A stretch of 64,000 nt of DNA from Mycobacterium marinum (lineage in GTDB: Bacteria > Actinomycetota > Actinomycetes > Mycobacteriales > Mycobacteriaceae), in NCBI RefSeq assembly GCF_003391395.1, contig NZ_CP024190.1:3286001-3350000 (forward strand), read 5' to 3'. Below, one piece after another: positions 43,267-51,417 of the stretch. Within the stretch, counting starts at the first letter, position 1; every line of letters starts with the position of its first letter. The notes under the pieces are model-generated. The model worked only from the letters and a program-made list of their open reading frames with translations. It was not told the DNA's origin and did not search any database. The position numbers were made by a program, and so were the translations under genes.

Positions 43267-44037
43267 ATGAGGTACCCGGACCTGGCCGGCAAAGCCGCGA
43301 TCGTGACCGGGGCCGGGGCCGGGATCGGCCTCGCGATCGCCGAGCGGCTGGCCGCCGAAGGCGCCGCGGTACTCTGCGCGGACATCGACGTCGCTTCGGC
43401 CGAGCAAGCAGCGGCGAAAATCGGCTCCGGCGCAGTCGGGTATCAGGTCGATGTCAGTGCCGAGGAACAGGTCGCCGGCATGGTCGAAGCCTGCGTCACA
43501 GCGTTCGGCGGGCTCGACAAGCTCGTCGCCAATGCCGGAGTCGTTCATCTGGCCCCGATCCTCGACACCGCGGTCGAGGACTTTGATCGGGTCATCGGCA
43601 TCAACCTGCGTGGAGCCTGGTTGTGCACCAAGCATGCGGCACCCAAGATGGTCGAGCGCGGCGGGGGAGCGATCGTCAACATGTCGTCACTGGCGGGCCA
43701 TATCGGGGTGGGCGGAACCGCGGCGTACGGCATGTCGAAGGCCGGGATCAGCCACCTCAGCCGAGTCACGGCCGCCGAACTGCGCTCGGCCAATGTGCGC
43801 TCCAATGCGTTGTTGCCCGCGTTCGTGGATACCCCCATGCAACAGAGTGCGATGGCGATGTTCGACGAGGCGCTCGGAACGGGGGGCGCGAACACCATGA
43901 TTGCCAGGTTGCAGGGCCGCATGGCCAGACCCGAGGAGATGGCTAGCATCGTGGCGTTCCTGCTGTCCGACGATTCGTCGATGATTACCGGAACAACCCA
44001 GATCGCGGACGGCGGAACCATCGCCGCACTGTGGTGA
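43267..44037 (+). CDS. Short-chain dehydrogenase/reductase (Rv1941/mel2)
   Basis: The 256-residue classical SDR has the cofactor motif VTGAGAGIGLAIAERLAAEG, NAG, the catalytic Ser in NMSSLAGHIG, and the YGMSK Tyr/Lys, ending GTTQIADGGTIAALW. CADIDV after the second beta strand suggests NAD preference. It would interconvert an alcohol and ketone, plausibly downstream of the oxygenase and EphB steps of the operon. It starts three bases after the ribA1 stop and is the last gene of the mel2 operon, converging on the DUF1275 gene. Confidence 0.92.
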   Translation: MRYPDLAGKAAIVTGAGAGIGLAIAERLAAEGAAVLCADIDVASAEQAAAKIGSGAVGYQVDVSAEEQVAGMVEACVTAFGGLDKLVANAGVVHLAPILDTAVEDFDRVIGINLRGAWLCTKHAAPKMVERGGGAIVNMSSLAGHIGVGGTAAYGMSKAGISHLSRVTAAELRSANVRSNALLPAFVDTPMQQSAMAMFDEALGTGGANTMIARLQGRMARPEEMASIVAFLLSDDSSMITGTTQIADGGTIAALW

Positions 44038-44055
44038 GCGTCGCTCGCCCAGCAC

Positions 44056-44895
44056 TCACACGGTCACTGTTGCGGTTTCGCCGACGTCTCGCGCTGGGTT
44101 CTCGGCCGTTGTCGCCGTGGCCACTTTGGTCTTCCGGCTACGCAGCAAATACGTCGCCGCAAAGACCGCACACGCCCCCGCCGGAAGAAGCAGCGCATAT
44201 CCGCCAAGCCAGGTTCCGATCAGCAGGCCGGCGGCGCCACCCACCAAGAAGAGCACCAAGGTCAGCGCAAGGACTGCGGCCTTCCAGCTCTCGATTCCTT
44301 CCCGACGGGCGCGGCCAAGCATCAAGCCGAGATCGGTCACCGTGCCGGTGAAGTGGGTGGTGCGAACCGCCATCCCGCGGAAGCTTGACGTCAGGCCGTT
44401 CTGCATTCCAAGGGCCGCCGCGATAAACAGGGCCTGCACGACGGGTTCCTCGACGCCCAGCGCCTGAATGCCCGCCTTGACCTGAGTTTCCTCCACACCG
44501 AGCGAGGCGAGCATCAGCAATATCGCCTCCACGGTCAGCACGATGGCGTGGTGCGACCCCCGGGGATGCTGGTTATTGCCGAGAATCGCTCCGGCCGTGA
44601 TCGCGCCAATCCAGAACCCCATCAAGATCGCGGCCAGGATGTGACCCTCATACAGCCAGGGATTGGCTGTGTTCATGCCAAGCTGGGTTGTCACTCCCGT
44701 GAGGTTGCCGACCGGGAAGGCCAGCAGCAGCAGGCCAACCGCATTGACAAAGCCTGCGATGAAGGCCAGTGAGCCACTGTAGCTGAGCAGGACCCTCTTG
44801 GATGAGAGGTGGCCGTCGTGTCCCGTGGCCAACGACTGCGGTCGTGTGCCGGGGTGGGGTTTCATGAGGCTTCGCTTTCCGTGCTGCAGCATCAT
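44056..44895 (-). CDS. YoaK-family (DUF1275) membrane protein
   Basis: The 279-residue protein (269 if ATG 44865 is used) has about six hydrophobic segments and the DUF1275 pattern: LLSYSGSLAFIAGFVNAVGLLLL, PVGNLTGVTTQLGMNTA, AALGMQNGLTSSFRGMAVRTTHFTGTVTDLGLMLGR and LLLPAGACAVFAATYLLRSR. The FTGTVTD and AV.TTH blocks are family hallmarks. Function is unknown. It is divergent from the small winged-helix regulator gene at 45114; the 218-bp intergenic region is AT-richer than average and probably holds both promoters. Confidence 0.85.
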   Translation of the reverse strand: MMLQHGKRSLMKPHPGTRPQSLATGHDGHLSSKRVLLSYSGSLAFIAGFVNAVGLLLLAFPVGNLTGVTTQLGMNTANPWLYEGHILAAILMGFWIGAITAGAILGNNQHPRGSHHAIVLTVEAILLMLASLGVEETQVKAGIQALGVEEPVVQALFIAAALGMQNGLTSSFRGMAVRTTHFTGTVTDLGLMLGRARREGIESWKAAVLALTLVLFLVGGAAGLLIGTWLGGYALLLPAGACAVFAATYLLRSRKTKVATATTAENPARDVGETATVTV

Positions 44896-45113
44896 CGGAC
44901 TACTACGAAGGTAATATGACGAAATCATCTTCGCCAATAGTTCTTCGTATGAGTTTGGCCAGAGCGCCCACACCGATGACGCGCCGCCAACCCGGGATCG
45001 CCGACTTCAGCCTCGGCGCCGAGCGGGCCGCGAGACGGCGCGGGCGCGCCAGGGTGATCGTGACAGCAAAGTCGCGCAATCTTTCGTCTATTTGAATTAG
45101 CGAAGTAATTTAC

Positions 45114-45464
45114 ATGAAAGCTCGGTGTAGTAACATCGAAATTGTGAGCGCTGCCAGGGCCGGGAAGCAAAGCCGACCGCACAATAGCGACTCCGAACGC
45201 GGATGGACATTCCTGACCAACCACGGACATGTACTGCTGTGCGTATCAGTCAGTGAACATTTGACCGCCCGTGAACTCTCGATGCGAATCGGCATCACCG
45301 AGCGGTCAGTACAGACGATCCTGGCGGACTTGACCGATGAAGGTTACCTGATCAAGTCCAAGGACGGCAGACGCAATGTCTACACCCTCAATCCCAAGGG
45401 CAGACTGCGCCACCCCCTGGAAGCCAGCCACACCGTGGGCGAACTCATAGAAGCGTTGTCATAG
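45114..45464 (+). CDS. Small winged-helix (MarR/ArsR-type) transcriptional regulator
   Basis: The 116-residue product is essentially one winged helix: GWTFLTNHGHVLLCVSVSEHLTARELSMRIGITERSVQTILADLTDEGYLIKSKDGRRNVYTLNP. Recognition helix ITERSVQTILADL and wing DGRRNVYTL are clear. A short C-terminal tail follows (HTVGELIEALS), as in MarR- or ArsR-like regulators without a large sensor domain. There are no Cys pairs for a metal site in the HTH. ATG 45114 or GTG 45144 is the start. It is divergent from the DUF1275 gene, which is the likeliest target. Confidence 0.8.
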   Translation: MKARCSNIEIVSAARAGKQSRPHNSDSERGWTFLTNHGHVLLCVSVSEHLTARELSMRIGITERSVQTILADLTDEGYLIKSKDGRRNVYTLNPKGRLRHPLEASHTVGELIEALS

Positions 45465-45792
45465 TTCGTTTGCACCTCCACCGCTCGGCCAACGTTCCCC
45501 GCCGCCCGCCTCCAAGTCGCTGTAATTCCTTGTGCCACTGCGGCTTCAGATGTCGCACCAAGGCAGTTCTCGCTGCGGGCCTGGAGCGCCTGTGCGAGTT
45601 GACTTTTGGCGTGTTCACCACCCCACGGTCGAGTGGCTGGCCCCCAACCAACCAGCGCGGGATGTCCGGTCAATACCCGAAACGGTGCCTGATTCCAGTT
45701 GACAGTTTCCGCGGGCCGCTGTGGTGACTGGGCTAACATTGCCACCCGACCGCGGGTGTGAGAAGTTCGTGACAGAGCCTTGATCAAGGCTT
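45465..45792. other. Intergenic region, no gene seen, upstream leader of gdx
   Basis: About 330 bases lie between the winged-helix gene and the guanidine riboswitch. Open frames on either strand have no recognisable product. The promoter of the gdx transcript must lie in or near the 3' part. Confidence 0.45.
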
Positions 45793-45834
45793 CCGGACGA
45801 TGGGTGCCGTACCCGGTGCGCGACAAGACGGCCC
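45793..45834 (+). ncRNA. Guanidine-III (ykkC-III) riboswitch
   Basis: The stretch holds the conserved elements CCGGACGA, GCCGTACCCGGT and GACAAGACGG in order and at the right spacing. The CCGG and GCCGT/ACGGC arms can form the two interleaved helices of the ykkC-III pseudoknot. It ends immediately before the GGGGAG ribosome binding site of a guanidinium exporter gene, so guanidine binding would control access to translation. Identification is from remembered consensus and gene context. Confidence 0.85.
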
Positions 45835-45847
45835 GGGGAGAAACGCC

Positions 45848-46162
45848 GTGTCGTGGATAGTGCTGGTCATGTCTGGTGTTCTAGAAGCCGTGTGGGCAAC
45901 TGCCCTTGGCAAGTCCGAAGGGTTCAGCAAGCCCGCGCCGAGCGTGGTGTTTCTGGTGGCGTTCATCGTCAGCATGGCCGGGTTGGCCTACGCCATGCGG
46001 GACCTGTCGGTCGGGACCGCATACGCCGTCTGGGTGGGCATTGGGGCAGTTCTCACCGTGGTCTACGCGATGGCCACCGGGGATGAGCCGGCGTCGCTTC
46101 TCAAGGTGGCGTTCTTGGCAATGATCATTGGAAGCGTGATCGGCCTCAAGCTCGCACACTGA
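45848..46162 (+). CDS. gdx: Guanidinium exporter Gdx (SugE-type small multidrug resistance protein)
   Basis: The 104-residue membrane protein has four helices. It carries the Gdx-specific residues Glu13 and Trp16 (VLEAVWATALGKSEGFS), Ser42, Tyr59 and Trp62 (GTAYAVWVGIGAVLT), which separate guanidinium/proton antiporters from EmrE-type drug pumps. It exports guanidinium ion as a dual-topology dimer in the cytoplasmic membrane. GTG 45848 is used because GGGGAG lies seven bases upstream and the riboswitch precedes it. No guanidine-degrading genes are nearby. Confidence 0.93.
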   Translation: MSWIVLVMSGVLEAVWATALGKSEGFSKPAPSVVFLVAFIVSMAGLAYAMRDLSVGTAYAVWVGIGAVLTVVYAMATGDEPASLLKVAFLAMIIGSVIGLKLAH

Positions 46163-46488
46163 TTCCGTTCGAGCCTGACCGGGGTCTGCTCGCCATTCAC
46201 CCAACGCGACGTCTGGCCCCGGCGGGCGGCTCCCTCTGGAATCATCTGGCCTGTTCGTGTTCTCGTTGCTACCGCGCGGCCAGGGCGATCGGCAGGCACG
46301 AAATGCACCAGGGCACCGAGCTGTACCCGCCGACCTAATTGTTCGTGAAACCGTGTGGATCCCACCTGTGCACTTGGATCGCGAAGGACCCCAACCCAAT
46401 CCAAACCATCACCAGAAGAGATTCCGATCCGATGAGGGTCGCGACACTCCCGTTCCACCGTGCAAACAGTGCGCTACCAAGTTCGAAG
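46163..46488. other. Intergenic region between convergent genes, no gene seen
   Basis: About 325 bases lie between the gdx and mce3R stop codons. No frame with a recognisable product, RNA gene or clear terminator was found. Confidence 0.45.
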
Positions 46489-47691
46489 TCAGGACCGGCT
46501 GGTCAGGATTGATAGTGCGATCGCGGTGATTTCGTCTGCCACCGCGGCGTAGCGCGTGAGATGCCAGGTACGCGCCACATCCTCGATAAAGCTGATGGCC
46601 GCCGCGACCAAAAGTCGCGCTTCGACCGAACTGGTCTGTGGAACCAGCTCGCCGATGAGATCAATCCAGAGGGTGTCACGGTCGGCTTGATTCCGAACAT
46701 ATCCGTCCCGCACGTCGCCGGAGGCGTGGTTCAGCTCGGTCACGCACACCGCAACCAGATCCGGTGCGTCCAAGCTGATCCGGACGTGTCCCTCGACCAG
46801 CCCGCGTAGCCGCTGCGCCGCTTGCCGATTCGCGCGTAAGGCGCGGATGCACTCCAGGCTTCGCCACTCATCAAGGCGGCGGATGAGCGCGTCCAGGATC
46901 GCCTGCTTGGACGAGAACGAGCGATACAACCCGGGCCCCGCGATTCCGGCACCCTTGCCGATTTCACTGGTGCTAACGGCCGGATAGCCCTGCGCACGGA
47001 ATAGCCGTGCACCCGTGGCCAACAGGGTTTCATAGCGGGAGAACAGCACGTCCTGCCCGTCGCGCCCGCCAGCGGCCGTTCCAAGTGGCTCCAGCTCGCA
47101 CACCGGGGGCGTCCTGGCAGCGGCCATACACGCCTGGTACAGGCGCTCTTTGAGCTCCTCGGCGGGAAGCGTCAGACTATGTCTACCGAGGCTGGTCAGC
47201 GTGCTGGACACCGCCCACGCCCGCAACTCCGAGTGCGCCGGGCTCAGACCGGGCACCTCCAGCAAGACGCTTTCGCGCATGCCGGCGACGATCGCGTTGA
47301 TGCGGCGCCGGACCTCGATACGGTCGGCGTCATTGAGATAGCGCGCCTCGCGCTGCCACAACACCGTCAAGGACCGCGACGCAACAGCCGCGGCGATCAG
47401 GTCCGGAAGATCAACACTCAACGGGCGAGGCGTCGGCTCTTGCTCGCCCTCGGTGAGTCGGCGCGCACTTTGGTACTGATCCTGACCGGTCCGGATGGCC
47501 TCGGCCAGCAACGCTTGCTTGTTGTCGTAGTGGCGATAGAGCGCACGCGCGGTGACTCCCGCCGCCTCGGCGATGTCCTCCAACTTGACCGAATGAAAGC
47601 CACGGTCGATGAAGAGCCCAACGGCCTGCTCCAGAATTTGCTGCTTTCGATCCTTCGGCCGGCGCCTAACGGGCGCGACGACGGAGTCCAT
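46489..47691 (-). CDS. mce3R: Double TetR-family repressor Mce3R
   Basis: The 400-residue protein consists of two TetR units in one chain. The first has the DNA-binding helices KDRKQQILEQAVGLFIDRG and AEAAGVTARALYRHYDNKQALL (about residues 13-62). The second begins with SRYETLLATGARLFRAQGYPA and SEIGKGAGIAGPGLYRSFSSKQAIL (about 215-262). This is the unusual layout of Mce3R (Rv1963c), the repressor of mce3 and the Rv1933c-Rv1941 genes in M. tuberculosis. Such a pseudo-dimer would suit non-palindromic operators, as seen here. ATG 47691 (MDSVVAPVRRRPKD) is chosen by resemblance. It is divergent from the SCP2-like gene. Confidence 0.95.
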   Translation of the reverse strand: MDSVVAPVRRRPKDRKQQILEQAVGLFIDRGFHSVKLEDIAEAAGVTARALYRHYDNKQALLAEAIRTGQDQYQSARRLTEGEQEPTPRPLSVDLPDLIAAAVASRSLTVLWQREARYLNDADRIEVRRRINAIVAGMRESVLLEVPGLSPAHSELRAWAVSSTLTSLGRHSLTLPAEELKERLYQACMAAARTPPVCELEPLGTAAGGRDGQDVLFSRYETLLATGARLFRAQGYPAVSTSEIGKGAGIAGPGLYRSFSSKQAILDALIRRLDEWRSLECIRALRANRQAAQRLRGLVEGHVRISLDAPDLVAVCVTELNHASGDVRDGYVRNQADRDTLWIDLIGELVPQTSSVEARLLVAAAISFIEDVARTWHLTRYAAVADEITAIALSILTSRS

Positions 47692-48162
47692 CGACTCGAA
47701 CTCCCTTCTTGCACATCGGGGTTCCAAATCCTGCCAGAAGCACCGCCTAGGGCTTCGTCCCGCGCCGGATCAGGACAAACTTGTTGTCAGCTCGCCAGGC
47801 ATCGATCATGTGGATAGCTCCTCCGGTCGTGGCCGCAGCACCCCAGTCGCGACAGATAACATCGGATTATCAAAATACATTATCCGACGCTAAAACGACA
47901 TTACATGGATGTTTAACGTCCACGCCTTGGCCAATATTGCGTATCAGTTATAGACATGCCGGCTATCCATGGGACTGCGCGGCCCACTTGCGCCGGTATC
48001 GGCCAAGAGCTGCCAATCCGCGCTTTCCCCCCTTCGGGGCACCAAGACTTCTCCTTTGGGGGCTGACCACGGCCTCGACACGGTGATTGCATTGCGTGAG
48101 CACCATCCACGCACCATCCGGTGCCATCGAGCACCGCACATCGCGCAGGAGCAGGACCAATC
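47692..48162. promoter_or_regulatory. mce3R / SCP2 intergenic region with degenerate A and B boxes
   Basis: The 470-base region has an AT-rich stretch near 47855-47960. GGATTATCAAAATAC at 47864-47878 matches box A of yrbE3A at 11 of 15 positions, and CGTATCAGTTATAGACAT at 47940-47957 matches box B at 13 of 18. They are 61 bases apart, against 60 in the two better sites. TCGGATTAT and ATTATCCGA (47862-47870 and 47879-47887) form an imperfect inverted repeat across box A. This suggests autoregulation of mce3R and control of the downstream cassette. Confidence 0.5.
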
Positions 48163-48582
48163 ATGGGCTTCTTCAAGGATTGCAGCGAGATCGACAAGTA
48201 CATCGGCGGGGTCTTTCGCGATGCCGGCGACCACCCACAGTCGGGGCCGAAATTCCGCGCCGCCAACATCGTCATGCGGGTGGTCTACACAAATCCCGAC
48301 TGCGAACTCACCGTCGCACTGCGCGACGATTTCCGAGTCGTCTGCGGCCCGAGCAATCTCACACCCGACGTCACGATGACCATGCCCGCCGATGTCGCCG
48401 ACCAATTCTGGCGCGGTAACTACAATCTCACCATTGGCCTGGCCAAGGGCCAGGTCAAGGCCAAGGGCCCGATCGGAAAGATCCTGCGGCTGATCCCGTT
48501 GACCAAACCGCTGTTCGGCAGCTACCGCAAAAAGATTGCCGAGAAAGATCGCGAACAGTCCCGAGGTGGCCTGACCCGATGA
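48163..48582 (+). CDS. SCP2-like sterol-binding domain protein
   Basis: From ATG 48163, behind an AGGAGCAGGA site, the 139-residue product is a stand-alone SCP2-like domain: FRAANIVMRVVYTNPDCELTVALRDDFRVVCGPSNLTPDVTMTMPADVADQFWRGNYNLTIGLAKGQVKAKGPIGKILRLIPLTKPLF. The alternating strands and the final 'A...G..K..G.....L...P' helix are typical. The SCP2 fold binds sterols or acyl chains. The gene overlaps the aldehyde dehydrogenase start by ATGA and is the first gene of a block inserted between mce3R and yrbE3A. Confidence 0.82.
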   Translation: MGFFKDCSEIDKYIGGVFRDAGDHPQSGPKFRAANIVMRVVYTNPDCELTVALRDDFRVVCGPSNLTPDVTMTMPADVADQFWRGNYNLTIGLAKGQVKAKGPIGKILRLIPLTKPLFGSYRKKIAEKDREQSRGGLTR

Positions 48583-50102
48583 CGACGGTGGCTGTTCCGC
48601 ATTATGCGATGTTGATCGGCGGCGAGTCGGTGGACTCCGATCGGCGGCTGTCGCTGGTCGACCCCGGCGACGAGAGCCCGGTCGCCACGGTGGCCTGCGG
48701 TGATGCATCGCACGTCGATGCCGCCGTGGCGGCCGCAAAAGCCAGCTTCGAGGACGGTAGCTGGCCGCGGGCCACGCCACAGGAGCGCGCCGCCGTGATG
48801 CGCCGCATCGTCGCCGCGGCCGACCAGGTCAGTGATGAGCTGATCGAGCTGGAGATGGCGTGCAACGGCGCGACCATCCGGCTGGCCACTGGATTCCACA
48901 TCGGTTACGCACTAAGTCATTTCAGCTATTTCGCAGACCTTGCCGAGAGCTACGCCTACCAGCGTCCGGCACCAATCGAGACGTTCCCGGTGCTCAGTCA
49001 AAGTGTCGTGCACCGCGAGCCGATCGGGGTGGTCGGCGCGATCACGCCATGGAACTTTCCGCTACTACTGACCCTGTGGAAGGTCGGACCTGCGATTGCG
49101 GCGGGAAACAGCGTGGTGGTCAAACCCGACGAGCACACACCACTGTCGATACTCGAGTTCGCCCGTATCGCCGAACGCAGCGGACTACCGCCCGGAGTGA
49201 TCAACGTGGTCCCCGGCGAGGGGCCCGAGGCCGGGGCCAGACTGGCCTCGCATCCCGACGTGGGCAAGATTGCGTTCACCGGCTCCACCGCGGTAGGACG
49301 CGAGATCATGCGGCTGGCATCCGGCACGGTCAAACAGGTGACCCTCGAACTCGGCGGTAAGGGCCCGACGATCGTCCTCGACGACGCCGATCTCGAGATG
49401 GCCGTCGAAGGTGTGCTCTACGGATGCTTCGCCTATTCAGGTCAGGTCTGCGAGTCCGGCACCCGCGCACTGGTCCCCACGACGCTCTACCACGAATTCG
49501 TCGATCGGCTGGTCAAGCGCGCCGCCACCATCGTGGTAGGCCCGACCAGGGACTGGGACACCGACCTGGGGCCGGTCATCGACGCCGCACAACGCACTCG
49601 CATCCTCAACTACATCCGTGGTGCGCAGACCGACGGAGCGACCGTGGCGCTCGGGGGAGAGGCACTGACGGGCGGAATGTTCGACAAGGGGTTCTGGGTG
49701 GCGCCGACGATCCTGACCGGCGTGCACAACGACATGGCGATCGCCCGGGAGGAAGTCTTCGGCCCGGTATTGGTGGTCATCGGCTACGACGGGGACGAAC
49801 AGGCCATCGCGATCGCCAACGACAGTGACTACGGACTGGCCGCCAGCATCTGGACGTCCGACAACGCCAGGGGACTGGCGATGGCCGAACGCATCCAATC
49901 CGGCAGCGTGTGGATCAACGATGCCCACCAGATCAACTGTCGGCTCCCGTTCGGCGGTTACAAGCAGAGCGGAGTCGGTCGCGAACTAGGCCCCGATGCG
50001 CTCGATGCTTACACGGAGGTCAAGACGATCCATCTGGACCTGTCCGGCGGACGCGAAGCAAAACCCTACGACGTCCTACTCGGCCACCCCGAAACAGGTT
50101 GA
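48579..50102 (+). CDS. Aldehyde dehydrogenase family protein
   Basis: The 507-residue NAD(P)-dependent dehydrogenase has EPIGVVGAITPWNFPLLLTLWKVGPAIAAGNSVVVKPDEHTP (cofactor region), IAFTGSTAVGREIMRLA, the general-base region VTLELGGKGPTIVLDDAD (Glu at about 257), and the catalytic Cys291 in GCFAYSGQVCESGTRALV. VWINDAHQINCRLPFGGYKQSGVGRELG closes the fold. It oxidises an aldehyde to the acid; the substrate is unknown, but coupling to the SCP2-like gene and the P450 gene suggests lipid or sterol side-chain aldehydes. The following gene is convergent, 2 bases away. Confidence 0.93.
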   Translation: MTTVAVPHYAMLIGGESVDSDRRLSLVDPGDESPVATVACGDASHVDAAVAAAKASFEDGSWPRATPQERAAVMRRIVAAADQVSDELIELEMACNGATIRLATGFHIGYALSHFSYFADLAESYAYQRPAPIETFPVLSQSVVHREPIGVVGAITPWNFPLLLTLWKVGPAIAAGNSVVVKPDEHTPLSILEFARIAERSGLPPGVINVVPGEGPEAGARLASHPDVGKIAFTGSTAVGREIMRLASGTVKQVTLELGGKGPTIVLDDADLEMAVEGVLYGCFAYSGQVCESGTRALVPTTLYHEFVDRLVKRAATIVVGPTRDWDTDLGPVIDAAQRTRILNYIRGAQTDGATVALGGEALTGGMFDKGFWVAPTILTGVHNDMAIAREEVFGPVLVVIGYDGDEQAIAIANDSDYGLAASIWTSDNARGLAMAERIQSGSVWINDAHQINCRLPFGGYKQSGVGRELGPDALDAYTEVKTIHLDLSGGREAKPYDVLLGHPETG

Positions 50103-50104
50103 CG

Positions 50105-51340
50105 TCAACCAACTTCGGGAACGCTGGCCAACCGGACGTACGCCGAGGCCGCCTCGGCCCGATTCGTCGCATGCAGCTTCCGCAGCACCCTTTTGACATG
50201 AGATTTCACCGTGCCGGCCGAGATCACCAGTTCGTCGGCGATCTGCTGATTGGTGCGGCCGGCCGCCATCAGCCGCAGCACCTCCACTTCCCGGCGGGTC
50301 AGCATGGCCATCACTCGCGTCTGCACCTCGGCCAACGACCGTGCCGCGGGGCTACGTTCGACCGGCTCGATCTTGCGCAGGTCCAGATCGGCATCCTGCA
50401 GAGCGCGCGCCGCCTCGTCCGCGGACGCAAGCGCACTGCGCACCTCGGCGTGCTGGCGCCGCATGCGCTCCAGCAGAACCGTTCGCTCATAGGCATATCC
50501 GAAGCCTTCGGCGAACGCCCACACCGTGTCTCGGTCGATCTCGTCGACTATGCGCCCGGAGTACAACCGATCGGCGTGCAGGAAACCGATCACTTTGCCG
50601 GTCGGCATCACCGGGGCCGCCACATAGGAATGCGTCAGCGAAAAGTCCACGATCGGTCGATTCACCCGCGGATCATTGCGGGCATCGCGCACGATCGCGG
50701 GCGCGTGCCGGCGAATCATCTGGGTTTCGATCAGCATGTGATCCAACAGCGGTGCCACCGATTGCGCGAAGGCGACCATCTTCTCCGCACCTTCACGGTC
50801 TTCCCCAAAGTAGGCCGATTCCATCACCATTCGGCCTTCGTGCACTCGAAACAGCACAGCACGATCGAACCCGCACGACTCCACCAGTTCACGCGGCGCC
50901 CGGTCAACAATCATCGCGACGTCGTCCACGGCGCGCAGCTTGCTCAAGGCCTCCTGCACCTGCAACAGCGCCAGCGTGCGGCGTGCGGCACCGTCCTCGA
51001 TCATCTCCCGTTCCAGCGAGGACAAATCCAACAGCGTTTCGAGGGCGTTGACCGCATGCACGTCACCGAGGGACTCCAGGGCGTGGCGCACCGCGGCGGC
51101 GTTGACGTCGATGGCCTCGGCAACCACCGCCATGGGGTCGTCGGTGGGATCGACGTTGCAATCGCCGAACGCTTCCCGATAGTGACGAGTGGCATCGCTT
51201 TCCCGTATCGGACGCGACGCCCAGCCGGGGTGCTCGTCGTCGGCCAACGTGGGGAATGCGGGGGGATCGGGCATATCGACCGCATCGATCACCCCTCCCA
51301 CTGTCCTCTCCGGGATGGCCCGTCGCGGCGAAAAGCCCAA
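50105..51340 (-). CDS. GAF-domain LuxR-type transcriptional regulator
   Basis: The 411-residue protein has a C-terminal LuxR/FixJ helix-turn-helix (VMAMLTRREVEVLRLMAAGRTNQQIADELVISAGTVKSHVKRVLRKLHATNRAEAASAYVR, about residues 345-405). Its central part resembles a GAF sensor (ALLQVQEALSKLRAVDDVAMIVDRAPRELVESCGFDRAVLFRVHEGRMVMESAYFGE...). The N-terminal segment (DEHPGWASRPIRESDATRHYREAFGDC) is unassigned. It probably regulates the flanking aldehyde dehydrogenase or P450 genes in response to a small molecule. It is divergent from the P450 gene with about 78 bases between starts. Confidence 0.87.
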   Translation of the reverse strand: MGFSPRRAIPERTVGGVIDAVDMPDPPAFPTLADDEHPGWASRPIRESDATRHYREAFGDCNVDPTDDPMAVVAEAIDVNAAAVRHALESLGDVHAVNALETLLDLSSLEREMIEDGAARRTLALLQVQEALSKLRAVDDVAMIVDRAPRELVESCGFDRAVLFRVHEGRMVMESAYFGEDREGAEKMVAFAQSVAPLLDHMLIETQMIRRHAPAIVRDARNDPRVNRPIVDFSLTHSYVAAPVMPTGKVIGFLHADRLYSGRIVDEIDRDTVWAFAEGFGYAYERTVLLERMRRQHAEVRSALASADEAARALQDADLDLRKIEPVERSPAARSLAEVQTRVMAMLTRREVEVLRLMAAGRTNQQIADELVISAGTVKSHVKRVLRKLHATNRAEAASAYVRLASVPEVG

Positions 51341-51417
51341 ACTCCCCTCCTACGGGGGCAAGAGTCCTCCCCAACGGGGGATCGACCTGCCACCGGGGTT
51401 GTCAGAGGCTGGATGAC

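Noticed and set aside
45380..45826. Minus-strand frame upstream of gdx
   Set aside because: It is antisense to the riboswitch and the end of the winged-helix gene, with no recognisable product.
45800..45847. Upstream extension of Gdx (MGAVPGARQDGPGRNA)
   Set aside because: This is the riboswitch sequence read as codons; the Gdx numbering with Glu13 fits only the GTG at 45848.
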